DNA of 64,000 bases from Platerodrilus igneus. Lineage: Eukaryota; Arthropoda; Insecta; Coleoptera; Lycidae. Of the stretch, positions 10,265-20,873 are shown piece after piece. Below the pieces are notes generated by a model. It searched no databases, was not told where the DNA came from, and saw only the letters and a list, made by a program, of their open reading frames with translations. The stretch covers positions 9,190,501-9,254,500 of the forward strand of contig JARFIW010001215.1 of assembly GCA_036346225.1 (NCBI GenBank), given 5' to 3'. Numbering within the stretch: the first letter of the stretch is position 1; every line of letters starts with the position of its first letter. The translations under genes and the position numbers were made by a program.

Positions 10265-10803
10265 AAAATCGGAAATTCAGCTTTTTGTACCACAGTTTAT
10301 GGACTACTTTCAACAAGATGCAAAAGAGTTTTTATGATATTTTGTTCAAAGGGCTTTATGAAGATGTCAATCAAGTTGTTACTAAACCTACACTAATTTT
10401 TACAGAAGACCAAAAATCATATGACTGTATTAAGCTTCCGAATTCTGGGGACAATATCTAAGAATGATGAATTTGAAAGTTGTGGATATTTTTGTAGGAC
10501 AGTTGATATCTACATTACATAGTACACATTGTGGACATTGTTCTGTAACATTTGATTCATTTTGGGATTTAAAGGGGAAATATTGATTGGATATGAGAAA
10601 CCGACATGTTCAAAATGTAAGAAAAGAAGGAATTGCACAAAATCGTTTGCCATACAGATCTTCCAATAATATTAATCATATTATACAAAACCCCTTTGAC
10701 CTACAGAAAAATTTAAAAGAAAACTGTCTACAGCTATAGATTTCCAAATGGTTGGTTTGGATATGCATGATTATGCTGTCAAAATAATCCTGGAGTTTAT
10801 TGT

Positions 10804-11210
10804 AAGGTGACCAGGCGTCCCGTTTTTGGCGGGACAGTCTTGATTTTTCACAATTTGTCCCGCGTCCCGCGACGTTTTTCCAAAGTCCCGACTTTTAGAA
10901 TTAAGTGTGGACATCAGAAAAATCAAAATTAAGTGTTGAAACTTTGAAAGCCATTTTATGTGTTAAATACAATTTGACAAATTCTTGTGAAGATTTTTAC
11001 AGTATTTTAAAAAATGACAACAATCTATTGAAACAAATTCACTCAAATAAAAAATATGTCAAGGAATAAAATATTATACATTTTTTTATATTTATAAATT
11101 GTACTTATGCTAAAAATAAAAGAATATTAGGATATTATTTTTATTCTGAATGAAAATTGTTGTTGCCACCCCCCCCCCCCGCGATGCCAATCTAAAAAAC
11201 TGGTCATCTT
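10804..11210 (+). mobile_element. GGTGACCAG-ended MITE, copy 1
   Basis: A ~407 bp non-coding element starts AAGGTGACCAG (10804) and ends CTGGTCATCTT (11210), terminal inverted repeats of 11 bases with one mismatch. Just inside the left end is the GC-rich palindromic motif CGTCCCG...GGCGGGAC followed by further CGTCCCG repeats. It interrupts the USP-like reading. No clear target duplication is seen, so the superfamily (hAT-like seems plausible) is unsettled. A run of 12 C residues lies at ~11169-11180. Other copies: 33590-33986 and 47439-47848. Confidence 0.6.
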
Positions 11211-12782
11211 ATATAAAGGCATTGATTCAAATCTTTCTATCTGTCTCTCCTTTATGTTCCGTGGACTTATTGCACATCATCAATGCCCTATTATAATAAT
11301 TGTATTTCAGTGCAATATAATCCAATAATCCAATACTTTAAGAACGTTTCCGTTGTTGGTAAATATAGCATCTTCAAATTGTAAAACACAAAAGTTTTAT
11401 ATTTAACCAAAACACCATTAATTTTTCCTAGAATAGATTATATAAACCATTGCTTTTTATTTTTAAAAAATTCAAACCTATCCACTCAATCTTCAAAATG
11501 AAATATGAATATGATACATGCGACATCTAGTATTAATAAAAATAATGTTGATACCAATTTAATGGTTTCTATCTTATTTTGTCATCACCATAGACATCAA
11601 TTTGAAATACTATTATAAAATATTATGCAATAAGTGGTTTGAAGCTTACCAAAAGGAACAAAAATTTCTATTGTTTAATTTTTTAACCAATTTATTGGTT
11701 ATTCAAATATATAATTAAAAGATCACGTGAAAGTGTTCAATATCCTCAAAATATATTTAATAATTGGTAATTTAGGCCTCATATATCTCAGCTTAAGAAG
11801 GAATAAGTAGGAACATCCATAGATGCTATACTTTTAAGCTAACTTGATTACAAGAATGCCGTTTATTTGGAAACACAATACCGAATTCGAGCTATATTAA
11901 GAACCACGAAAGCAGTCCTTACCTCATAGGTGTCTCACTCAATTCAAAACATAATACGTTTGAGATTATTTAATAGCCGTATATGATAGAAATAGTAATA
12001 CGGGTTTGTATGTGTTTTATATAAAGACATAGGTAAACACGTTCATATGTGAAAACGACAGAGACGAGTATGTCCGTATGTTTTGAACTTGATGTACTTA
12101 ACAGGTTAACTTATGGTAAAATTATGCCTTTTCTTTAAATTAAGATATCTTTCCTAGTTTTTTTGTAAATGAAAGATACTTTTTAAAGTTTTAAAAGAAT
12201 TAATGAAAATTAAGTGTTTGTTGTGATTCTACATTGACTTAAAATTTTCAACTTAATTCATACGAATACAAGTGATGACGCAAACGACTTCTTTCATGGT
12301 TTCGACTATATTAGTGCTTGGCTTCCCGCTTTAGCAGCTTCACTTGTAGTAAAACCTAACCTTTTAATCGTGATGAAAAATATTATATTTGTGTAAATGG
12401 GAATTTACAATTCCAATTAGATGTAGATGATGAAACATGTAATGCTCTCTCAGGTTATAACGACCTGTAAAACACTAATTTTGGTGTGTTCGATTATGGG
12501 CTACCCAGTACAGATCACCCTTGGGTTTTAAAACTCCATAATTGAAAGCAACTAGATTTGCACTAAGCACCACGAGCTACCAGAGCGCATGCAGAAAAGT
12601 GCGCACCGAGTGCAGAACTGAATTGCACCGCTCACTGCTCGAACACGACAAAACTAAACACTTAAAAAGTTCGATCGAACACGTCGGAATAAATAAGTGC
12701 AGCCTAGTGTAGTTGCTCGAATTTGTCTTAATTTATAAATAGTAATGTTTTATGTACTATTAAATTGGATTGTCTAGTTTTA
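11211..12782. other. Non-coding part of the amplified block
   Basis: No open frame is convincing. It contains a young copy of the dispersed repeat (11335-11705) and a 12 bp perfect palindrome GTTCGATCGAAC near 12669-12680, in a locally GC-richer stretch (12560-12690) just upstream of the THAP remnant that could be an old promoter region. The whole stretch is matched at 47849-49646. Confidence 0.6.
11335..11705 (+). repeat. Dispersed repeat, block copy 1
   Basis: Nearly identical to 47975-48345 and distantly similar to 1905-2275. Non-coding. Confidence 0.65.
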
Positions 12783-12785
12783 GAA

Positions 12786-13052
12786 ATGGTCGGATATCGC
12801 AGGTGTGAGTATCAGGATGTAGAGAGGATGTCTCCAAGACACACATTTCCAAATCCAGATACTGAATCTAAGATGTTTCAAAAACCGGCGAATTTGTGTC
12901 AAAATGCAAATTTATTGAATTTGACACCAACTAATATTTTAAAAACAAACTGGTGGATCATCTATGCTTTACTGCACAAGATATCATCTCTAATGTATTA
13001 TTAAAGAAAGGTTCATATCTAAATATTTTGCTTTCTAATCAAAATTGTAAGT
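12786..13052 (+). pseudogene. THAP-domain remnant, copy 1
   Basis: The frame from the ATG at 12786 reads MVGYRRCEY, then SPRHTFPNPDTESKMFQKP and, after a frame change, a segment like VDHLCFTAQDII and LLKKGSY. This matches the layout of a THAP zinc finger (Cys pair, FPxxP, aromatic, late Cys-x2-His-Phe, then a basic segment before a Pro) as found in P-element-type transposases and THAP proteins. The second zinc pair is corrupted (HLCF rather than CxxHF) and a frameshift follows NLTPTNI, so it is not functional. Related copies lie at 49647 and 57474, the last with a better-kept core. Confidence 0.55.
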
Positions 13053-13055
13053 AAC

Positions 13056-13782
13056 TATCATTATGCAAAAGATACATTTTTATGGTTAAACATTTTACAA
13101 TATCTGAAAATCTAGGCTGTGAACTAATTTTGAATAATGAAGCAACAACAACAAAAATGGCGAATAGAACGGCAACCTTCAACGAAGTATTTTGCAAACG
13201 TGAACTTTAATGCCTTCTGAATTATAAAAGTAGCAGTCATAATATTAAGCGTTCTTTGTAGTTTATGGTACATAATTATTGATACGCCACATTACTTAGT
13301 AATAAACTGATATATAATAAAAAAATTTGAAAATTTGAAATAAAAACTTAGCTACAATAACAAATATAAATTAATTTTAAATTAGTTACGAAACACAAGT
13401 TATCATAAAACTATACATATTTTCCAGGATGATGGAATTTTTAAGTTGTATATAGTGTTCTTGAAGCAACTGAAAATTCAAGCAGATAGTAAATTTACAT
13501 AGGAGCATTTATTACAGCTATTGTATTGAGTAGTAAAGGTAAAAGGTATAATAATAATAGCATACAGTCTGTATAGTATTTGTCAGTTAAAGACTACGGA
13601 CACCTTACACAATTTTTGGGTATATATTGGATGAAAAAGAAATAAAATTATATCACACCTAATGAAGAAGGAGACACATCAGGTGTTCTTGACGTGTAGT
13701 CTTAGTATTTTTTCATTAAAGCAAGGAAATTTTTAACATTGGTAAAATTATATCTTTATATTTTAATCCTTTTTTTAAATTT
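13056..13782. other. Non-coding part of the amplified block
   Basis: AT-rich, no domain recognised. It is matched by 49920-50637 with few differences. Confidence 0.6.
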
Positions 13783-13887
13783 TCAACACCATGAGTTTTT
13801 GCAAAGTTTTTCACTAAAAGTAATTACTTTTTCATTGTCTTTTCTGCAAATGACACACACTAATTTAGCACTATTATTACTATCCAT
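13783..13887 (-). pseudogene. CxxC zinc-finger-like module (uncharacterised family), copy 1
   Basis: Reading the minus strand from the ATG at 13887 gives MDSNNSAKLVCVICRKDNEK, then VITFSEK. The short CxxC followed by KDxEKxIxFSE resembles the start of an uncharacterised insect protein module that usually continues with more Cys and a GYHxxCYxxF motif. That continuation is not seen here. A one-base difference from the 50745 copy shifts the frame after FSEK and leads to a stop. I do not know its function. It sits antisense ~0.8 kb downstream of the THAP remnant in both block copies. Confidence 0.35.
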
Positions 13888-14282
13888 GATAAATAACCAA
13901 CAACACAAATGCATTTTTAAAATACCACGTGTTACACGAATACCTTAAACTATAAACCTAAGAATTTTATAACTACTCTGAAATTCATTCCAACAAACAC
14001 ATAGGTGATGTGAGTCATGTGGCCTTGCGAGTGCCAATTGCATCACAGTGCTCTTCGACTAAGACAACTGCCGATATACACTGTCCCTTGCACTTCAGCT
14101 TACCCATAGCCCTGTTCACTCGCACTCGTGTTTAACGTTCTCGATCACCTGGCAAGTACAATGTCTCAGCGAAAAGACCTGTCTTTTAAAAATGTCTTTT
14201 TATTAGTTACCAATATTATGCTGTTTAAATTTCAATGTACCTCAAATATATTTTTTTTTATTTTGTAATTCAACATAATGCT
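13888..14282. other. Non-coding spacer
   Basis: No gene is seen. The moderately GC-richer segment 14000-14165 is conserved at 50855-51020. Confidence 0.5.
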
Positions 14283-14590
14283 AGAAGACGATATACGTGG
14301 AAGATGCTAGGGGATATAGGAAGATATCAAATAGATTACATTATTGTTAGATAACGGTTTAGGAATCGAGTAAAATACTGTAGAAGCTATCCAGAAGCAG
14401 ATATCGACACTGACCATAACATCATAACCATGAAGGCCCCTTTTAAATTTAAAAATTTGAAAAAAGGAATGGAAAAATGCACTTGTTTTGAGAAACTACA
14501 AGATAAAGATATTCACGAAAGATTTGAAAAAAAGGCAAATGAATTGCTGAAAGATATCAGCAAAATTTCTGATACTAAAGCAGTAGAAAC
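14283..14590 (+). pseudogene. 5'-truncated RTE-like LINE, cut off by Gypsy A
   Basis: The frame contains the end of an apurinic-like endonuclease (DYIIVR, then SYPEADIDTDHNIITMK, with the DH pair of the endonuclease fold) and continues into KDIHERFEKKANELLKDISK of the linker before reverse transcriptase. At 14590 the sequence changes abruptly to Gypsy integrase. The matching copy at 51130 continues uninterrupted past 51447, which shows that the break here is the derived state. Confidence 0.75.
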
Positions 14591-15359
14591 ATTCACATTT
14601 CCGGCACCACTCCTTCACATCATCTTTGCAGTTCACCCGATAGAATCTTTCTCTCACTCTTTCGAGAGTTCTTTTCACGCCAAAGTGCCCTCCGGAAATA
14701 CCATCGTGCAAGTGCTGCAACACTTCCGGCACTCTGCTTCTCGGCACTATCACTTGAAGTCCCTCAGTGTCATCTTCAAATTCCAGGCGTCGTTTCAAGA
14801 TTCTATTTTCCATCATCAAGGAGTCCCATTGTGCCCAGTATCCTCTATTTTTCCACTCAATAATACGTCCCAATTCGGCGTCATTCTTCTGGTCTTCTCG
14901 TATTCTTTCGGGTTGCCAAGTATCATCGGTTACCGTCATTCTATGGATGACACTTATTTTCTCTTCCATCTTGGAGCAATGATTGCAGTCCACCGGACAA
15001 GGTCTCCTTGATAGAGCGTCTGCATTCCAATGGCTAGTTCCTACACGATGTTCTGTGTCAAAGTCATATTCCTGCAACCGCTCTATCCACCTTGCCACTT
15101 GCCCTTCAGGATTTCGAAACTGCAGTAACCATTTCAGTGCAGCATGGTCTGTTCTCAACAGGAATTTACGGCCGTATAAGTATTTATAAAAGTGCTCTAC
15201 GGATTTGACGACAGCCAACAGCTCCCTTCTTGTCACACAATAGTTCCTTTCTGGCCGCGACAAGACCTTGCTGAAATACCCAATAACTTTTTCTTGTCCG
15301 TCCTGCACTTGAGAAAGAACGCTTCCTATAGCTGTGTTACTGGCATCGGTATCCAACAC
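14591..15359 (-). pseudogene. Gypsy A RNase H and integrase zinc domain
   Basis: RNase H is shown by LDTDASNTAIGSVLSQ, RELLAVV and LRTDHAALKW, which supply the acidic active-site residues. A linker with DALSRRPC follows, then the integrase HHCC zinc domain (HLHDGISGGHFGV, and CRKC). The frame differs from that of the reverse transcriptase, and the two overlap at 15326-15359, which indicates a one-base indel. Homology ends right after CRKC at 14591. The open frame runs on into unrelated LINE sequence. Confidence 0.85.
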
Positions 15360-16714
15360 AAATTTCCCTCCATCCGTGGATACCTCAAAATTGGTGCTGT
15401 AACTAGCAGCCGTTTCAGTTGTTCAAATGCACTGTGGCAGTCGTCATTCCAATCATATTCTTGTCCATCTTCGGTTAATTTCGTTAACGGTTTGGCAATG
15501 TTCGCAAACCCAAGTATAAAACGTCGGTAATATGTGCACAATCCTAGAAAACTGCGTAGTTGGTGTATATCTACTGGTGTAGGCCACTCTTGTACCGTTT
15601 TTATTTTGTCAGGGTCATCTCTTATTCCGGTCTCCGAAACGACATGTCCTAGGTATTTCACCTCTTTTCCAAACATGTGACACTTCTTGGGGCTCAATGT
15701 AAGGTTTGCCCCCCGTAATCTTTGGAATATCTCCTCTAGGTTCTTAAAGTGTTCTTTAAAAGATCGGCCTAACGCTATTACGTCATCAAGGTACACCAGA
15801 CAAGTCTTCCAAGACAGTCCACGCAGTATCGACTCCATCAATCGTTCAAAAGTAGCAGGGGCATTGCATAATCCAAATGGCATGACCTTGAACTGCCATA
15901 ATCCAGTTCCAATTGTAAACGCAGTCTTTTCTTTATCGTTTGGCTCCAAGCCTACCTGCCAGTATCCGCTTTTCAAGTCCAAGGTCGAAAACCATTTAGA
16001 TCCGGGTAGAGTACCCAAGGTGTCATCAATTCTGGGCAAAGGATAGCTGTCTTTCTTTGTCACATTGTTAAGCCGCCGGTAGTCTACACAAAACCTTGTC
16101 GACCCGTCCTTTTTCTTGACAAGCACTACCGGGGATGCCCATGGACTATTCGAGGGTTCAATCACTCCCTGTTTTTCCATATCGGTGATAATTTGCTCGG
16201 CTTCCTTACGTTTTGCCAAAGGAAGCCGCCTGGTGTGTTGTCTTATCGGTTGCGCATCTCCAGTGTTGATCTTGTGTTGCACAACATTCGTCCTTCCTTT
16301 CTCACTATCATCCAGTACAAACACACCTCGATATCGTCCGACCAGTTCTTTTACCTTGCCCAGTTGGTCGCCGTTTAATCCTTGACACGAAGGTATTAAC
16401 ATATCCAGCAATTTCTGTGAGCAACCGTTGGCTGGTTTATCTTTCGTGTCGTCCACACAACGTTTAATATGGCATACTGGAATGCAACTTCCCACAATCG
16501 TGTCTTTCTTCAGGGTCACCGTATGCGGATTAATGTTTAGCACCCTTACTGGTACCATATTTCGAAACTTTATCAGCGTTCTTCCAATCAGTAATCCCTC
16601 CTGACCCATTCCCGATTCAGTTGCTTCCATCATGCATACTTGTCCTTCCCGGAGCGTACCATCCGGGCGTCCCATCACTATCATTTCCGCCTTCTCGGGT
16701 ATTTTCATTCGCAA
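15326..16714 (-). pseudogene. Gypsy A reverse transcriptase
   Basis: A 462-codon frame covers the spacer after protease and the full reverse transcriptase palm and fingers. Recognisable blocks are EAEQIITDMEKQGVIEPSNS, PWASPVVLVKKKDG, FSTLDLKSGYWQV, MPFGLCNAPATFERLM and the catalytic YLDDV (~residue 324), followed by YLGHVVS and the connection region LRSFLGLCTYYRRFI. The polymerase would copy element RNA into DNA inside virus-like particles. It is split from RNase H by a frameshift and from protease by a stop near 16711. Confidence 0.9.
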
Positions 16715-16900
16715 ATCATTCGAACTTGCATAGTCTGGTTACTCCTACCTTGAAATGGAATCTCATCATCATCTATCCGAAGCACATTTTCTTTCATGTT
16801 TACATGAAACCCATATTCTCTCATGAGATCCATTCCCAAGATCACTTCTTCTGTAATTTCAGCTACCAACACTCCATGATTAATTAATTTGTCTCCAATT
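16715..16900 (-). pseudogene. Gypsy A protease, 3' part
   Basis: Reading minus from 16900 gives INHGVLVAEITEEVILGMDL, the second half of an aspartic protease (strand before the flap, then ILGMDL). The first half, with the active-site DTGAT, lies at 24411-24803 on the far side of element B. The two parts join in frame when B and one copy of its 4-base target duplication are removed. A stop separates this part from the reverse transcriptase frame. Confidence 0.8.
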
Positions 16901-18706
16901 TGTTACGTTATTCGAGGCAGTCACGTTGGGCGCCAAATTTATGCTACGTTGGCTCGTAGCCGTGCGTAACACAAAGAAAATCAAAGAAATGACCGGGCTC
17001 AATCGGAAATTAGGGGGGTTGTAGAAAGCAGACCAACATATAATGTACGCGGCTGTAAGGAATTATTAACAATACCTGCAACAAAAAAATTAGAATAGCA
17101 AACCTGCAATAAAAAAAAATAGTCCTGCAAACCTGAAATAAAGAAAAAGCATAGCATGCTGATCGAGCATAGATTGTTCAGTACTTGGTAGAATGTAAAA
17201 AAAACTGTTTGGATAATCTATATAATATAACAACGGTAAAAGCAATACAAAAATTTTTAGTACAAAGTGAGGTAATATTGGGGAGTAGCAGAAACGTTTC
17301 CTCACGCACCCATTAAACATAAATCAGACAAAATTTTAACAAAAGATAAATAGGTAAGCACAATTGATATGAGTCATCCAGTATTGTTGATTCTTCTTTT
17401 TTTTTTTTGTTTTTTTTTTAAATAGCATGCAAGTCTATGGTAAAAAGTATCAGAACGACAAAGATATATATTTAAAGTAATAACAAGTAGGAAATAGTTC
17501 AACTTACAAAAGGTCCTTCAGTAACGCTTCCTTGCAACTGAAGTGTGGGATTCACGATGTCCGGCACTAACGAAGCACTTCACCCTTGACTGTGAGGGTG
17601 TTGATGGAACTTATCACACGTTACCCTAATCACACCTACGTATTTCACTGGTGTTAGCAGCAAACATTATCACGCGACGGAACTATGTAGCATTGATAAA
17701 TTTCTTGTTAATTCTATTTCCTGAGACAATAATTTCGAAATATTTTGTAGCACTAGTTTAATTTCAACTGGGACCAAATGTATATTATTTTCATAAACAT
17801 CCAAAAAGCAGTGAGAAACTTCAACCAATACCTTTGTATACCGGTAATCTATTATATTTCGCAAATAACGAAATTTGCGCAAGCAATGATCTATTTTAGA
17901 TTCTTTGGGGTTGGAAAGTTCAGAACCTACAGTATCAACTGTATTTGGATAATCCAAAGTATGCACTACTCTGATAAACAAAAAAAAGGACCGCGAAACT
18001 AGATCGCACACACAGTTTAAATATCAAAAGACAAAGCACCACAAAAAAAAACCACAATGAGTAAAGCACGTGTATCACTAAAGTAAGTCCGTCAAATGTT
18101 CCGTAAAACACGGGTGCAGGTCGAGTTTAACAAGTTCTACCACTTTTATTTCCAACAGAAACTCAACAAAAAAACAATTAGTAAGGCACGCGTAAGCAAT
18201 AAAACCGTCCGTCAAATGTCCTTAAAACACACGTGCGTCGACCAAACACGATCGCCTATAAACCATACTACTTCAATCGGAATTAGCACTACACTCTCTA
18301 CAGTTAATATACAACTTTTATTTCACAAGAAAAACAACTAAAATCGTGCCGTGCTTGTTCATGAACAATTCGAAAATTGATACCGCATTAATTCTCACTA
18401 TTTTCAAAGCAAAAAGGAAACAGTATTTTCAACGTAATTAATATATAAGAACCAAGAACAAACTACAATTACTCATCTGTTTATATCAACTCGTTGCTAT
18501 TACAACCTCTTATCGTCTCTTATCTAGACTTGTATATCCACATAAGGAACAAAATTTATATCGACGGCAAGACAAGAACGATGCAATCCACTCATTATAA
18601 TACGACGCATTCGCCAAAGGAGTTAATAAATATCAAATATAGAAATAGTGGTTACAGAAATGTATTTACGAATTGGGTAGTGTAAAATGTTAGGCTATAA
18701 AAATGC
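16901..18706 (-). repeat. Element B 3' LTR (left copy)
   Basis: About 1.8 kb, nearly identical to 22605-24410 by eye, with a handful of substitutions and small length changes in A or T runs. It begins TGTTACGTTATTCG on the plus strand. The other end lacks the last bases (CGTTACA on the plus strand) and passes directly into reverse transcriptase sequence of element C at 18703-18707. It contains a PBS-like motif at 16922-16935 and an open frame of 113 codons. Confidence 0.85.
17670..18011 (-). CDS. Open frame inside element B LTR (left)
   Basis: A minus-strand frame of 113 codons lies within the LTR and is oriented like element B. It is repeated in the other LTR at 23370-23681 (103 codons), with a few replacements and a length change near the start. 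I recognise no domain. The peptide is hydrophilic with Leu-rich stretches (for example VPVEIKLVLQNISKLLSQE) and no signal peptide. It may be chance, an LTR-encoded accessory frame or a remnant of captured sequence. The near identity of the two LTRs means conservation is not evidence of selection. Confidence 0.25.
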   Translation of the reverse strand: MCDLVSRSFFLFIRVVHTLDYPNTVDTVGSELSNPKESKIDHCLRKFRYLRNIIDYRYTKVLVEVSHCFLDVYENNIHLVPVEIKLVLQNISKLLSQEIELTRNLSMLHSSVA

Positions 18707-20717
18707 ATGAGAAGTTGGAAGGCGCTAATTTAACTATTAACATTTCAAAATGTGAGTTTTGTAAACCAGAGTTACAATATCTGGGATATATTGTGAATAA
18801 AAATGGTCTCCGAACTGACCCAGCAAAAATTGACGCAATTGTAAATTTGCCTCAACCCAAGACAGCCACTGAAATAAAACGTTTCACCGGTATGTGCTCT
18901 TGGTATAGGCGTTTTGTTTTGGATTTTGCCACAATTATAGCACCTATCAATGATTTATTAAAGGGAAAGAGAAAATCGCAAGCGATTAAATGGACGGACG
19001 AGGCTCTTATTTCGTTTGAAAAATTAAAGATGTTCTTACAAAGGCTCCTGTTTTAAGGAGTTCTGATTTTTCGAAAGTTTTTTCTTTACAATGTGACGCC
19101 TCAAATTACGGCGTTGGTTGCGTTTTAACTCAGGGAGAAGGAGACGAAGAACATGTAATTGCTTATGCTTCTCGCAGTTTAAATTCAGCAGAGAAAAATT
19201 ATTCAGTCACAGAACGGGAACTTTTGGCGGTGTGTATTGCTATTCAAAAATTCCGACCATATATTGAAGGAACTCATTTTAAGGTCATCACGGACCATCA
19301 TTCTTTAATTTGCCTCCACAACTTAAAAGATCCTGCGGGACGTTTAGCTAGATGGAGTGTGAAACTCCAACAATTTGATTTCGAAGTTATCCTCAGGAAG
19401 GGTAAATTTAATGTGGTACCAGATACATTATCCCGAGCTCCTAGTGGAGCCTATGCTATTAATTCTTTAAATTTTTCTTTAGACGAGGTCGAAGATTGGT
19501 ACAAAAACATGTTAAATAATATTAAGGAAAAGCCAGTTCTATATCCCGATTGGAGAATAGAAAATGATAAAATGTATAAGTTTATTCCGAATAATTTGAA
19601 TATCAAAGCCAATTTAATTGAGTGGAAATTAGTAGTGCTGAAATCATGCCGTGCACAAATTTTAAAAGAATGCCATGATAATCCAGTTTCGGCCCATTTG
19701 GGTGTATTTAAAACATACACAAAAATCAAAGAGCTTTATTACTGGCCCAAAATGCGGTCATATATTTCTAAATACATTAGTAAATGTGTTACGTGCTGCC
19801 AAAGCAAATCCAGCACGTTCAACCATTATGGTTTTATCGGCAAAGAGAAAAAAGTTTCTTTTCCGTTTCAATGTTTGTCCATTGATTTAATGGGGCCCTT
19901 TCCGCGCTCGAAATTGGGGAATACTTACCTTTTAGTTGTCACTGACTGGTTTACAAAATTCACTTTATTGCAACCCATGCGCAGCGCTTCAACAAAACAA
20001 ATTTGTAATTACCTGGAAAATTTTGTATTTTTGGTATATGGGGTACCTCAAATTTGTACGATAGATAATGGCCCTCAATTTAAAAGTAATTTATTTTCTA
20101 ATCTCATGACAAATTATAAAATACCTTCGGTTTGGTTTAACGCCAGCTACCATCCTCAAGTTAATTATGTAGAACGCGTTAACAAGGTAATTGGAGCTGC
20201 CATTCGCAGTTACATTTAAGATTCTCAGAAGAATTGGGACGTTAATATTCACAAAATTGCCCATGCGCTTCGTAATGCTGTTCATGAATCCACAAAATAT
20301 TCCCCAACATTTTTATCTTTTGGACGCACGGTTCCTCTGACCGGGGAATTTTATAATAAGTCAAAGGATTTAAATTCAAAGGATCTGGCAATTGATACTC
20401 GTGAACAATTGGTTCAAGACCTCAATGAATTATCGCCCATCTTTAAAGAAATTCAGAAAAACATACATTTGGCGTATGAACGTAATACGCACTCTTACAA
20501 TTTAAGGCGCAGACCATTAAATTTCAAAGTAGGGGATTTAGTGTGGAAGCGCAATTTTATATTATCAGATGCTTCTAAACATTTCAATAAAAAATTAGCC
20601 CCGAAGTTCCTTGAAGCAAAGATGATAGAAGTTGTAGGTTCTACCACTTATCGACTATCTTCCATGGACGGAAAACCGCTAGGGGTGTTCCACGTCCAAG
20701 ACCTAAAACCTCACTAA
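18703..20717 (+). pseudogene. Gypsy C pol: RT end, RNase H, integrase
   Basis: Plus-strand frames encode the end of reverse transcriptase (LTINISKCEFCKPELQYLGY, then FTGMCSWYRRFV), RNase H (QCDASNYGVGCVL and TERELLAV at 19090-19230, then ITDHHSL), the integrase zinc domain (AHLGVFKTYTKIK, CVTCC) and the integrase core (SIDLMGPF, TIDNGPQF, NYVERVNK as the DDE set). It ends with a GDLVWKRNF-type C-terminal domain and a stop at ~20717. A frameshift at ~19050 and an in-frame TAA at 20217-20219 break it. Gag, protease and the RT active site are missing. It differs clearly in sequence from element A. Confidence 0.85.
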
Positions 20718-20864
20718 TATTTTATTTTCCAATTTTTTATTTTTTCTTCCGCCAATTTTCTGAAAAGACTCAGTTGTCTTAAACATAATTGCGGTTGGAT
20801 GTGTTAATTTCTACATTTATTTTTTCAATTTTCTTGAAATTCCTAAGAGCAATTTCAATTTTTC

Positions 20865-20873
20865 GAGGGGGGC
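20865..20873 (+). promoter_or_regulatory. Polypurine tract of Gypsy C
   Basis: The purine run GAGGGGGG followed by C lies ~150 bases after the pol stop and directly before TGTGTAACA, the likely start of the C 3' LTR. This is the expected position for plus-strand DNA priming. Confidence 0.65.

Larger units (their letters stand above)
8045..10803 (+). pseudogene. USP2/USP21-like ubiquitin-specific protease fragment, copy 1
   Basis: USP enzymes remove ubiquitin with a Cys-His-Asp triad. The Cys box is readable at 9660-9720 as [20 protein letters not shown], with the catalytic Cys codon at 9694-9696. After an inserted ~415 bp LINE tail (9850-10264), QFMDYFQQDAKEF (QQDA box) follows at ~10290-10330, then FVGQL, the CGHC zinc-ribbon half and SFWDL at ~10495-10575, and the second Cys pair in EKPTCSKCKK at ~10590-10620. 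The order and wording resemble the USP2/USP21 subgroup. The His box is missing, because the region stops where a MITE begins at 10804. Stops and frameshifts occur throughout. The N-terminal part (8045-9550) is low in motifs and contains an internal tandem duplication. Confidence 0.8.

Noticed and set aside
10804..11210. 8 bp target duplication for the MITE, to place it in hAT
   Set aside because: The flanks in all three copies were compared by eye and no matching 8-mer was found.
15687..16385. Plus-strand frames over the Gypsy A reverse transcriptase
   Set aside because: Shadows of the minus-strand pol frame, which has full domain support.
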